A DNA stretch of 64,000 nucleotides. Origin: Diogma glabrata. Taxonomy: Eukaryota; Arthropoda; Insecta; Diptera; Cylindrotomidae. Of this stretch, positions 12,430 through 22,390 are shown piece by piece. Below the pieces are notes generated by a model. That model was given only the letters and a program-made list of their open reading frames with translations, had not been told where the DNA came from and searched no databases. The stretch covers positions 269,261,114 through 269,325,113 of the forward strand of contig OY856188.1 of the NCBI GenBank assembly GCA_963693315.1, given 5' to 3'. How positions within the stretch are numbered: the stretch's first letter is position 1; every line of letters begins with the position of its first letter. A program made the translations under genes and the position numbers.

Positions 12430-12745
12430 GAAAAATTGCAACAAATGTATAAGATGTTTTTGAATAAACCCTCGTGAGTTGAATCAGAGAAACTTTCCTT
12501 CAAAGAGAAAAAGAATTCAACCAGCTTCACCATTTTACAATGATGGCATAGATTTTTGTGGACCATTTTATATACACCATAGAATAAGAGATAAACCACC
12601 AGCCAAGGTCTACCTCTCGGTGTTCGGGTATTTTACAACCAAAGCGGTTTATTTAGAATTATTATCAGATTTGACTACATTTGATTTCATCGGTGCATTG
12701 AAAAGATTCATTGCGACCTCTAATACAGAACAATTTGAGTTCTAA
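12430..12745 (+). mobile_element. BEL/Pao integrase fragment
   Basis: With one stop near 12464, the plus strand reads NCNKCIRC followed by RNFPSKRKRIQPASPF, NDGIDFCGPFYIH and KVYLSVFGYFTTKAVYLELL, then LTTFDFIGALKRFIA. This is the zinc-finger end and core start of a BEL/Pao integrase, with the first catalytic Asp in the GIDFCGPF block. It ends at 12745 and lacks the rest of the integrase. Its strand is opposite to the adjoining Gypsy remnant. Confidence 0.8.
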
Positions 12746-12760
12746 GTAAATGTGTTGGCT

Positions 12761-12809
12761 AAGGAGTTAGATCTTTATAGTTACGTCTAACAGCAAAGAC
12801 TAACTCCGG
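12761..12809. other. Small stem-loop
   Basis: ggagttag and ctaactcc (8-base stem) enclose about 30 bases that include agttacgtctaac. It could be incidental or the end of a short inverted-repeat element. Confidence 0.25.
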
Positions 12810-12887
12810 AGTGAAACACTCTTCCATATTTCATCCTTGATTCTACAACGTTACATGTTTTGCATTAACATAATTTATCAACAAACA

Positions 12888-12913
12888 AAGTAAGTAAGTA
12901 AGTAAGTAAGTAA
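12888..12913 (+). repeat. (TAAG)n microsatellite
   Basis: About six perfect tetranucleotide units, aagtaagtaagtaagtaagta. Flanks on both sides are plain AT-rich sequence. Confidence 0.9.
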
Positions 12914-13868
12914 TAACAATACAAAGAACTTTTTGATCGCCCCATCAAATGTATGATTTCATAAATTTATTGTTATTATATATTTACATCATCTTTGCAT
13001 GAATATTTTTAGTTTTTTTTTATTAGAAGAAACAATAATTTCTCTTGTTTTAATATAAAAACGAAACAAAAGAGATGAGATGTATACGAGTTCATTCGTT
13101 CTATGTGAAAACCTGAAAACTCTAAAAACTTATGATCGCTTTAAATTCCTTTCGATGTATGAATTTGTATTTTCAACAAATTAAATGATGGTATGGTTAT
13201 ATTTAATAGAGTTTGACTCTTATTTTTGTTTATATCTCTCAATTAGGTGAAAAGAAGGAAAATAGGCCTTTGGATGTATTAATCTGTGATATTGTGTTGT
13301 TGTATCTGTAATTGTATTAATAATATCGAAAGCTACAAAACGAGAGGATGGTTATGCAATCATCTTTTTTCTCCCTCGTTTAGCATAAGTAAAAATGCTA
13401 TTTATATCTGAATTTTTGGAAATAATCTCTCAGTTCGTGATTTATAATTTATAATAAATAAAAAAGAAAGTTCTTTTCGGAGTCGTGCTTAAATAAAATT
13501 AAAATGAAATTTTATTCAGTCGGTTTCTTATAACTAAACCATAAACCTTAAATTTTTATTTATTAATTTTTTCGATTTATATGTTTAAAATAAAATACAT
13601 TTAACAAGTAATCAACTTTGTGTTTTTAATTATATTATTTAGATTCTTTTTCCAAGTTCATTGTGTTATAAAAGTACATTAGTTAAGTGATTTCGCCATT
13701 GTATCAGTGAACGAAAAATGTCATTTTTGAAATAAAAGAGCAAACATATTAATAAATATTGTGTTAAATTTCTTAAGAAAAAAAATTAAACATATCTTCT
13801 CTATGGAAAAAAATAGTTCAACAAAAAAAATATATATATGTTTGCAGGTTCCAATTTTTTTTTAACAA
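12914..13868. other. AT-rich spacer
   Basis: No coding or repeat structure recognised over about 950 bases; several short poly-A and poly-T runs only. Confidence 0.35.
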
Positions 13869-14770
13869 ACGGGACATAAATAAGATCGTTGTATTGTTGA
13901 AGGCGGAGGCCGTGAACCAGCTTGTTCGACTGGGATCTGGTTATTCAGTATCGGAGCGATACGGTTGTATATAAGCCGTTCTAACAATTTGTAGCAGGTG
14001 CTCAAAAGGTTTAGCAATAGATCATTACGACCAAGTTACAAAGAAGGAGTGAGAATACCTCACGTTGCGCTGTGTATCTTCTTACGATTCCACGAGTAAA
14101 TTACTCACCAAAACAGGCTCTAATAACTCTGTTTCTAAGAAGTATGTCAATCCAATTGACCAGTAATTTGTCAACTACGTAATCTACAAGCACATGAGTG
14201 ATAGTCACTGGAAGACTTTCCCAATATCGCAAAAATTAACCAAGAAATATTCATTACACGCCAGAGATTTCTCAACTGGCCTAAGGTCTTTGGGATTGCA
14301 ATGAGATCGCTTATCCACCTGAGATATAAAGATTACATTTGCCTCGGTTCATTTCATAGGAATGTGACATTTTACAAAGTTGCTCCTAAAATTCGCTAGC
14401 AGCTACAGAGTATGGTTAGTTCGATGGTTTTTAAATGTCCACAGAATTGAACCCTTCTTTTCCTGCAGACTTAAAAGGCATAAAGTTTTTAACAGCTCAC
14501 AAAATTTTGTCTGTGGTAATGGTTTTTTGACAATGTTCTGATTAGCCTGTCACCATGCGTCATTACGACAAGCAATGAAGAGCAGCACGGAAAACGCGTT
14601 TCTAGCCTGAACTTTTGGGTATCCACGTGGGAAAAGATCCACCGAACATCCGGTAGTTGAAGATAACTCAGCGAGGTGGGACTAGTTGATAATATTTTCC
14701 AAAGTATTGATGCCTCAGGAATCATTATTCGCATTTCTCAGGTCATATTTATAAGTTTTAGTCCTAGTTT
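13869..14770 (-). mobile_element. CR1/Jockey-like LINE reverse transcriptase relic
   Basis: The minus strand from about 14010 to 13870 reads LLSTCYKLLERLIYNRIAPI, then NNQIPVEQAGSRPPPSTI, the RT fingers block of CR1/Jockey-type elements. Further upstream on the same strand (about 14.40-14.25 kb) is EANVIFISQVDKRSHCNPKD, and at 14.52-14.44 kb DKIL and MPFKSAGKEGFNSVDI, the blocks that normally precede it. Multiple stops and an extra stretch of roughly 200 bases between blocks show an old, dead copy. The 3' part of the RT is missing. Confidence 0.65.
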
Positions 14771-17321
14771 TCTTTGAATTTTTGAAAAGTTTCTTAAACT
14801 CCTGGTGAGTAGGATGGAATTTTCTATGATTTGTCCTTTGGTCTGTTAAAAGTAAATGACCAAGGAGCGCCTTTACTGAAAGAATCAGTCAGCGTGTCTA
14901 TCATTATCAAAGTCACGAGTGGATTCAAGAGTTTTTGGAACTGCAACTTGACGTCCCTCAAGTCACTGCAAGTCACCCAAAATTCTTCTAACAGTGTCCC
15001 AGTTTGTTTGTTTCCTGTTTCTAAAGCCAGGATGTCTTAGGAGACTTGATGTTCAATTCCAATTGCAGGTAAAAAAAGTTTGATTAATAGAGTTTGATTT
15101 GTAGAGTGTTTGATTATAAGAGTGTTGAACTTAAGTATTCGGTCATTGAAAACCACTGGCTTCTGGCTGAAGACAACATCCATCTCCTCTTTTGCCATTT
15201 TGATCGCCACTTTTGCCATTTATGTCTTATCTTCCGCGTCATACTTCTTAAATACATACTTTCAAAGTGACTGATCCAAAACCGAATTTTATCACTCGGT
15301 CACAGTTGATCTGGCATCATTCTTGGTAGTCACCGGCTTAAATATCCTTCAATTGTGTGGAGAAAGTTTTGGATTGCTGTATTTTAGCATTTTCAGTACC
15401 TTACCTGGATCACTCGCTCACTGGATCACTTCCAGTTTGCTGTTTGGCACTTGCTAACTGGTTATCACTGACGTGATGCTGTGGTTATCTTGCACTCTAT
15501 TCTGAAACAGATACCACTAGTTGCTCGCTCACCACTAAAAGCCTTGGTTCCCATAACTTTTGGTCTTTTAAGGGCCATTTGTTCTGTGATTTCTGCCTTT
15601 TGGAAGCAAAGACCCTAGTAGGATCTCCAGACACGGCTGTCGTAATTCTTTTAGCATTTCAAGGTGATTATATCCCAATCCGTTTTTTTTCTCAGAATCC
15701 GGAATAGTCTAGAATCCCGTTTAGGAGTTTGCCTTTTGGCGTTGTTTAACGCTTGAAGGTTTGAAAGACTTCAAAGAAGCCGCCATATTAGCGTATGTGT
15801 CCCGATTCAGAGCGCTATCATAGATCGACCTGATCGTCGAATACATCACTAGCTTATCCTAATAATTCGATGGAAAGGATACTCTCCTGCTGGCTTCATC
15901 TTTTTTTTTGTTTATTTGATTCCCACGAAGAGTGGAGAAAAACAGAAGTACATCTACGCAGAGATCGGCGATACGTAGACCAGGCAATGGCTCTGCTTGT
16001 GAATAAGTTATTTGAATGAGCGTTCAGCCATGGTGATCATCAGCTTGTGTCGCATACATCTTGACAACATACATCCCACTTGCTAATCATTTTGCGTGAC
16101 CCATTAGCATTGTGAACTATCAATATACAAACAATTTTCAGTATAAATAAAAATTTAATAAAAATGTATTAATTAGTTTACCCAAAAACGTTGTTTAATG
16201 AAAGCGTCCATTAACTAACGAATCCACATTCGTTGAGTTAACAAACAAAATACATTGACTGCAATTGAATAAAAAATCGGATTCGAAAGTTAGTTGAAAG
16301 TAAAGTTAAATCGTTTGGAATTTATTTGTTTCCTAAAATAACTTGTATCAACTCGCTAACTCTACTGCAGTTTTAGAAATTAACTTAAATTTAATTTTCT
16401 AAATCTTTTTTATATCCGCATGCTGTGATTAAGAGAAGAATATTTAAATTCTAATATGTACAGAGCAAATCTCTAAAATTATGACTTTTCACAAAAATAT
16501 ATGATGATATCATGTAGTTCAAATATTTGCAGTGGTGCAAATCTTTATAAATACATTACATATATACATATTAAAACTGCAAATATATCAATAAGACTAA
16601 AGCAAGCATTTTGTGTTAGCGAACAGTATATGATAAACGTTCGTAGTTTTAGTAATACTATGGTTACATCCACTCTATTCCTATTTTCTATTTTGTTTTT
16701 GTAAATGGGAAAAAAATTATCCCAACTTGAAATTTAATTGCGTTTTCTGTTTGTTTCCTAGAATGTTTGATTTAAAACTGATGTAGAATTAATGTAAAAA
16801 ATCTGACTTTTGGAATTAAATGTTTGCATAACTATTCAAAATTCATTTTACTTTTTGTTCATTTGCATGATGCAGTACCATAGAAATTAATTTTATAATT
16901 TTAAAATGATGTAACATAGAAACGTTATGATTTATGTAAATTATAATAGAGTAAGTAGCGAATGCCATTTTGACTTGCATAAAACTAACCAAATTAGGGA
17001 ATTCAAAACTCTTAACGCAGTTAATTTTTAAAAATGTTACATCATTATAAAACAATAACAATATAAGCAACGCATATCACACCATCCATTTAGTGTTGAT
17101 TATTTTAATAGAGTGACTAAGTTAAGAAACTCTGTATCGCCTCAGTTCTTTCTGACGAGCTTGGCTCTCAGAAATGTTAAGACAATTCATATACCATTAT
17201 TTATAAAACTAAGCCAATCTTTAAATTTTTTCTATTCCACTCTAGTTGATTTTTGATTCTGATTCTCTAGCTGATTATGATTTTGATTGATTCGGGAAAA
17301 TCATACCTTCTTAATGCTATT
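14771..17321. other. Long stretch without recognised genes
   Basis: A 60-codon minus-strand frame at 15037-15219 (KVAIKMAKEEMDVVFSQKPV) has no recognised family. The stretch 14.8-15.9 kb is less AT-rich than its surroundings and could be the 5' part of the adjoining LINE relic, but I cannot align it to a known domain. From 16 to 17.3 kb the sequence is AT-rich with no structure worth naming. Confidence 0.35.
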
Positions 17322-17430
17322 ATTTAATTTAATTTAATATAATTTAATTTAATTTAATTTAATTTAATTTAAATTAATTTAATTTAATTTAATTTAATTT
17401 AATTTAATTTAATTTAATTTAATTTAATTT
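17322..17430 (+). repeat. (AATTT)n pentanucleotide array
   Basis: About 22 units of AATTT (TTTAA in another phase) with two or three variants (aatttaatat near 17331-17340, aaattaattt near 17370). It is the first block of a continuous 1.8-kb pentanucleotide mosaic and passes without a gap into AATTC units. Confidence 0.95.
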
Positions 17431-17972
17431 AATTCAATTCAATTCAATTCAATTCAATTCAATTCAATTCAATTCAATTCAATTCAATTCAATTCAATTC
17501 AATTCAAATCAATTCAGTTCAATTCAATTCAATTCAATTCAATTCAATTCAATTCAATTCAATTCAATTCAATTCAATTCAATTCAATTCAATTCAATTC
17601 AGTTCAGTTCAATTCAATTCAATTCAATTCAATTCAATTCAATTCAATTCAATTCAATTCAATTCAATTCAATTCAATTCAATTCAATTCAATTCAATTC
17701 AATTCAATTCAATTCAATTCAATTCAATTCAATTCAATTCAATTCAATTCAATTCAATTCAATTCAATTCAATTCAATTCAATTCAATTCAATTCAATTC
17801 AATTCAATTCAATTCAATTCAATTCAATTCAATTCAATTCAATTCAATTCAATTCAATTCAATTCAATTCAATTCAATTCAATTCAATTCAATTCAATTC
17901 AATTCAATTCAATTCAATTCAATTCAATTCAATTCAATTCAATTCAATTCAATTCAATTCAATGCAATTCAA
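17431..17972 (+). repeat. (AATTC)n pentanucleotide array
   Basis: About 108 units of AATTC, nearly perfect. Rare variants are aaatc near 17506, agttc near 17516 and 17601-17606, and aatgc near 17963. The unit differs from the preceding AATTT by one base. Its right edge returns through a short AATTA/AATTT bridge (17973-17995) to the next block. Confidence 0.95.
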
Positions 17973-17995
17973 TTAAATTAAATTTAATTTAATTT

Positions 17996-18316
17996 ACTTT
18001 ACTTTACTTTACTTTACTTTACTTTACTTTACTTTTACTTTACTTTACTTTACTTGACTTTACTTTACTTTACTTTACTTTACTTTACTTTACTTTACTT
18101 TACTTTACTTTACTTTACTTTACTTTACTTTACTTTACTTTACTTTACTTTACTTTACTTTACTTTACTTTACTTTACTTTACTTTACTTTACTTTACTT
18201 TACTTTACTTTACTTTACTTTACTTTACTTTACTTTACTTTACTTTACTTTACTTTACTTTACTTTACTTTACTTTACTAAACTTTACTTTACTTTACTT
18301 TACTTGACTTTACTTT
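17996..18316 (+). repeat. (ACTTT)n pentanucleotide array
   Basis: About 64 units of ACTTT, with one six-base slip (acttttactt near 18030) and isolated variants (acttg near 18053 and 18303, actaa near 18278). Long repeat-encoded frames of Tyr-Phe-Thr-Leu-Leu occur because the five-base unit has no stop in one phase; they are not genes. Confidence 0.95.
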
Positions 18317-18375
18317 AAGTTAATTTAATTTACTTTAACTTAATTTAATTTAATTTAATTCATTCATTAATTTAA
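18317..18375 (+). repeat. AATTT bridge between arrays
   Basis: A short stretch of AATTT, ACTTA and ATTCA variants that links the ACTTT block to the TTTCA block; probably degraded ancestral units. Confidence 0.75.
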
Positions 18376-18700
18376 TTTTATTTCATTTTATTTCATTTCA
18401 TTTCATTTCATTTCATTTCATTTCATTTCATTTCATTTCATTTCATTTCATTTCATTTCATTTCATTTCATTTCATTTCATTTCATTTCATTTCATTTCA
18501 TTTCATTTCATTTCATTTCATTTCATTTCATTTCATTTCATTTCATTTCATTTCATTTCATTTCATTTCATTTCATTTCATTTCATTTCATTTCATTTCA
18601 TTTCATTTCATTTCATTTCATTTCATTTCATTTCATTTCATTTCATTTCATTTCATTTCATTTCATTTCATTTCATTTCATTTCATTTCATTTCATTTCA
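18376..18700 (+). repeat. (TTTCA)n pentanucleotide array
   Basis: About 65 units, almost perfectly homogeneous after the first few TTTTA/TTTCA units. TTTCA expansions inside TTTTA repeats are the basis of some human repeat-expansion diseases; the resemblance here is only in motif and length. Confidence 0.95.
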
Positions 18701-19130
18701 TTTACTTTACTTTACTTTACTTTACTTTACTTTACTCTACTTTACTTTACTTTACTTTACTTTACTTTACTTTACTTTACTTTACTTTCATTTCATTTCA
18801 TTTACTTTACTTTACTTTACTTTACTTTACTTTACTCTACTTTACTTTACTTTACTTTACTTTACTTTACTTTACTTTACTTTACTTTACTTTACTTTAC
18901 TTTACTTTACTTTACTTTACTTTACTTTACTTTACTTTACTTAACTTTGCTTTACTTTACTTTACTTTACTTTACTTTACTTTACTTTACTTTACTTTAC
19001 TTTACTTTACTTTACTTTACTTTACTTTACTTTACTTTACTTTACTTTACTTTACTTTACTTTACTTTACTTTACTTTACTTTACTTTACTTTACTTTAC
19101 TTTACTTTACTTTACTTTACTTTACTTTAC
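18701..19130 (+). repeat. (TTTAC)n pentanucleotide array with a TTTCA island
   Basis: About 86 units of TTTAC, interrupted by three TTTCA units at 18786-18800 and by single variants (ctcta near 18734 and 18837, ttaac near 18942). It ends sharply at 19130, where unique sequence (aggaatttggagccg) begins. Confidence 0.95.
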
Positions 19131-20031
19131 AGGAATTTGGAGCCGAACACCGCCATTTGCCTAACTACTACAATACTACGACTAGCATTATCTAAGAGTT
19201 GTTGCTAGCCGAGATGAGCTAGTGTTCGTCGGGCAGAGGACGGACCGGGGGGGAGGTATTTAAAGCAAAACACTCGTCATAATATCAATTAAAATTTTTG
19301 TGCTATAGATGCAAATTTTCTAAATTAAATGTAAGCCTATTAAAAGTTTCCTCAACCTAACAACACATAACATTATCTAACAAAATCTTAAATTTAATTT
19401 CTAGCAATTTTGAAACATTCAAACAACAAATCAATTGATGTTAAAATGAATCAATCTGAACAAACATCCTTCAAACTTTTTTGGGTTTCAATTTCAATGG
19501 TATTTCACCAACAATCTCAAAAAAATCTAATCATCTCTAATCTAAAGAATCATTATACTCGTATAAAATTAATGTATAGGTTTGGGCAAACAAAACCTAA
19601 ACCAAATAAGAAATAAAATTGTCTGACATTTAAACCATTCAATCAATTCAACTGGACACATCACGTTTTATTAAAAAAGAAAACAAAACTTTTTAACAGC
19701 CATATTTGTTTCGGGCTTTTTTTTATTTTCTTAAGCTTTCGTCTTTTAAACATATTTCTTTTTTTTTATTTACTTTTTTGTGTATTGAATACAAAAGACT
19801 TTATGGGGTTTTTTTGTAAAGGTTTTTTGTGTTTTATTTTCATCTGACTACTATTATTTTATATATTTATTTCTTTTATATAACTATTTGGTATTGAAGC
19901 TTTTATTACATTTATACATCATCTACCAATATGTTTATGAAAAGCTTTTTTGTTTGCTATAATACATTTTGTAAGGATGATAGATATTTTAAGGATTATC
20001 TCCTTTTTCCAAAGAAAATTGAAAACATAGA
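19131..20031. other. Spacer between pentanucleotide mosaic and hairpin
   Basis: The first 120 bases (19131-19255) are unusually GC-rich for the window (gagatgagctagtgttcgtc, gaggacggaccgggggggag) and then AT-rich sequence returns. No coding region is supported. The GC-rich patch may be a remnant of the locus in which the arrays expanded. Confidence 0.35.
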
Positions 20032-20672
20032 TAGTATATTTGTGTTTTTATTTTTCATTTCACTTTTTAAGATAAATCATAAAATCTTGTGTCAAGATCT
20101 ATAAATAAAGGTGACATATGAGAAATTTGTTTAACCAAAGGATTTTTAGAAATGGTAATAAATTTTATGTTTAAGGAATTATTTTAAAACTAATTTTTCA
20201 TTTTATATGTTTCTTTTATGTTTAAATAATAGTTTTAATTCATATAAAATTTCGGTTTTAATTATTGAAATGAGTTTTGGAACTTTAAATAAAACAACGA
20301 ACAAGATATAATTTTAGCTCATTTTTATAATTATATGCGTATATGGTCTACCACCAAGACCATATACGCATATAATTATAAAAATGAGCTAAATTTATAT
20401 CTTCTTCGTTGTTCGTCAAAGTTCCAAAACTCATTTCAATAATTAAAACCGAAATTTTATATGAATTAAAACTATTGTTTAAACATAAAAGCAACATATA
20501 AAATGAAAAATTAGTTTTAAAATAATTCCTTAAATATAAAATTTATTATCATTTCTAAAAATCCTTTGGTTAAACAAATTTCCCATATGTCACCTTTATT
20601 TTTAGATCTTGACAAAAGATTTTATGATTTATCTTAAAAAGTGAAATGAAAAATAAAAACACAAATATACTA
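20032..20672. repeat. Long inverted repeat with a 7-base loop
   Basis: Left arm 20032-20349 and right arm 20357-20672 are reverse complements of each other over about 317 bases with only scattered mismatches and small gaps. The centre reads gcgtatatggtct, loop accacca, agaccatatacgc. The arms begin tagtatatttgtgtttttat and end with its complement. A transcript across it would fold into one continuous hairpin. Possible origins are a fold-back DNA transposon, a MITE dimer, or a hairpin-RNA locus giving endogenous siRNAs as known in Drosophila. No open frame of note inside. Confidence 0.9.
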
Positions 20673-21635
20673 GACAAGTTTGCTTTTCACTCTGATGCAC
20701 GTAGTACTAATAAAATCTTCAGTAGAACTTCCAAAAGGGGATGATACACCCACACAACATCAACATTTATTTAACTTTATTATTTTTATTGAGTTAACAA
20801 ATTACAATTTTAAGATAAAATTAAAAGCAATTTTTCGTATTATCAGCCATATTTATATTGTTCCTGTTTATGATATTTAAATGAGAGAAAGAAAATTAAA
20901 CAAAACTTATTACCTCTCGATCAACATGAGTTTCAATGCGCTTACTGTGATATCACAATTTACCCATGCAACGCCACAGACACCCCTTTATCAGTGATAA
21001 AGTTAAAATTAGACAATATCACGCTAAAAGAATGTTTACACTGTATGTTTTATGTAATGTTTTAAATTTATGAAATATTTTTATTTTTAAATTTAATTAA
21101 TTAAAATAATTAATAGTAACAATATTGATAATTTATTAATATTTTGGAAAATTTTATTACTCGCTTATTGCGTAATAAGTTTTGAAATTTTGTTTAAAAT
21201 TTTATATGGTGAACAGGTGATCTATCCAGATCTGGTAGTAAATGTTTGTGGCTGGAAATTTAAACGCGCTGGTTTTTTGGTTTTGACCACAAGGCTTGTC
21301 GTATAATTTTGATCCTGAAAAATCTGAAACTGGAATCGAATTGTGATCGGAATTAGAGTCGTAACTCTGCATCCTAGAAGTTGAAACAAAAGTCGAAGGA
21401 GAATGTTGAGGAGCACTATGTATTAGCGGCGATTGATCAACCTCTAATGTCGATAGTGAATGTTTTGTCATCTTGTAGTTATCTTCAGACCTTATCCACT
21501 CTCAAAAAATCATGCAAACAGGTTTTCAAGTCGTTGAAAACAAAAACGTTGTCGATAGAGTGACGTGATGCAATAGCTAGTGTTTACGCCAAATCACAAA
21601 AAAAAAATTATAAAAAAAACACAACAACGTACAAA
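20673..21635. other. Spacer, unidentified short frame
   Basis: A Ser-rich minus-strand frame at 21202-21471 (QSPLIHSAPQHSPSTFVS) has no recognised domain; it could be the tail of a retroelement polyprotein or chance. Otherwise AT-rich. Confidence 0.3.
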
Positions 21636-21639
21636 CTAA

Positions 21640-22360
21640 TTCCAACCCATGTAAACGCTACGTCGTTGTTTCACATTTAATTCAAAGGATATAATATAGA
21701 TGGCGCCCATTATAACAAAATGGCGAATTAGTCGATGTGTCAGATGAGAATTAGTGTTTTGTTTGCGTTGTAAATTGTATAAATTAAAGGTATTTGAGAA
21801 GATATTTCTCTTTTCTTCATCAACCATCAAGGAGGCAACATAAACTTAACTACACCAAGAAGAAATGCCGGAATATAGGTGAATATAAGTGTCATAAATT
21901 TCAATGGCTAACCAATAAAAAATGTGTGTTCATCATAACTTGGATATAAATAATTGTCAAATCAGTAAAGTTTTTATAATCGATTATCAAAGTCAATATT
22001 AGTAAATATATTCAACTAGTGAAGTTCTTCAAATTATGTATTGTTGTACTCGTCATATTCAACTAGTTAAGCTCCTCAAGTTATATACCGTCATACTCGT
22101 CATATTCATTTATTGAAGTTCTTCATATTATATACCGTCAAACTCATCATATTCAACTAGTGAAATTCTTGAAATTATGTACCATCATTCAACTACATCA
22201 TATTAAAAGATTCTTTGTCTTCAAATTAATTTCTTAATCTTAAATTTGAATTATAAATGTTGAAATTAAAATAATTTGATTTAACTAATTTTTTCTTTTA
22301 TTATATACATTTCACTTAGTTTTTGGTATTATTAACTATATAGTGTCGAACCCAGGGCAT
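21640..22360 (+). repeat. Possible solo LTR-like segment with TATA, tandem repeats and PBS-like end
   Basis: The stretch has gatggcgcccattataac near 21698, a tataaat box near 21777, and a direct-repeat zone. It ends in attaactatatag followed by tgtcgaacccagggcatt, which resembles a primer-binding site, then an ATG at about 22372 opening a 13-codon frame. That is the order LTR, primer-binding site, Gag start in plus orientation. I cannot find a matching second LTR, so this is inference only. It abuts the minus-strand Gypsy remnant. Confidence 0.25.
22009..22205 (+). repeat. Diverged tandem repeat, unit about 58 bases
   Basis: Three and a half copies of a unit containing atattcaactagtgaagttc, ttcaaattat, a TATACCGTCAT-like phrase and actcgtcat. 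Copies differ at several positions, so the array is old. Confidence 0.75.
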
Positions 22361-22390
22361 TATTTAATAAGATGGAAGATCCACCAACAA

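Noticed and set aside
18054..18281. Long open frames of Tyr-Phe-Thr-Leu-Leu repeats at 18054-18281 and 18947-19195
   Set aside because: They are direct readings of the ACTTT/TTTAC pentanucleotide arrays, which lack a stop in one phase.
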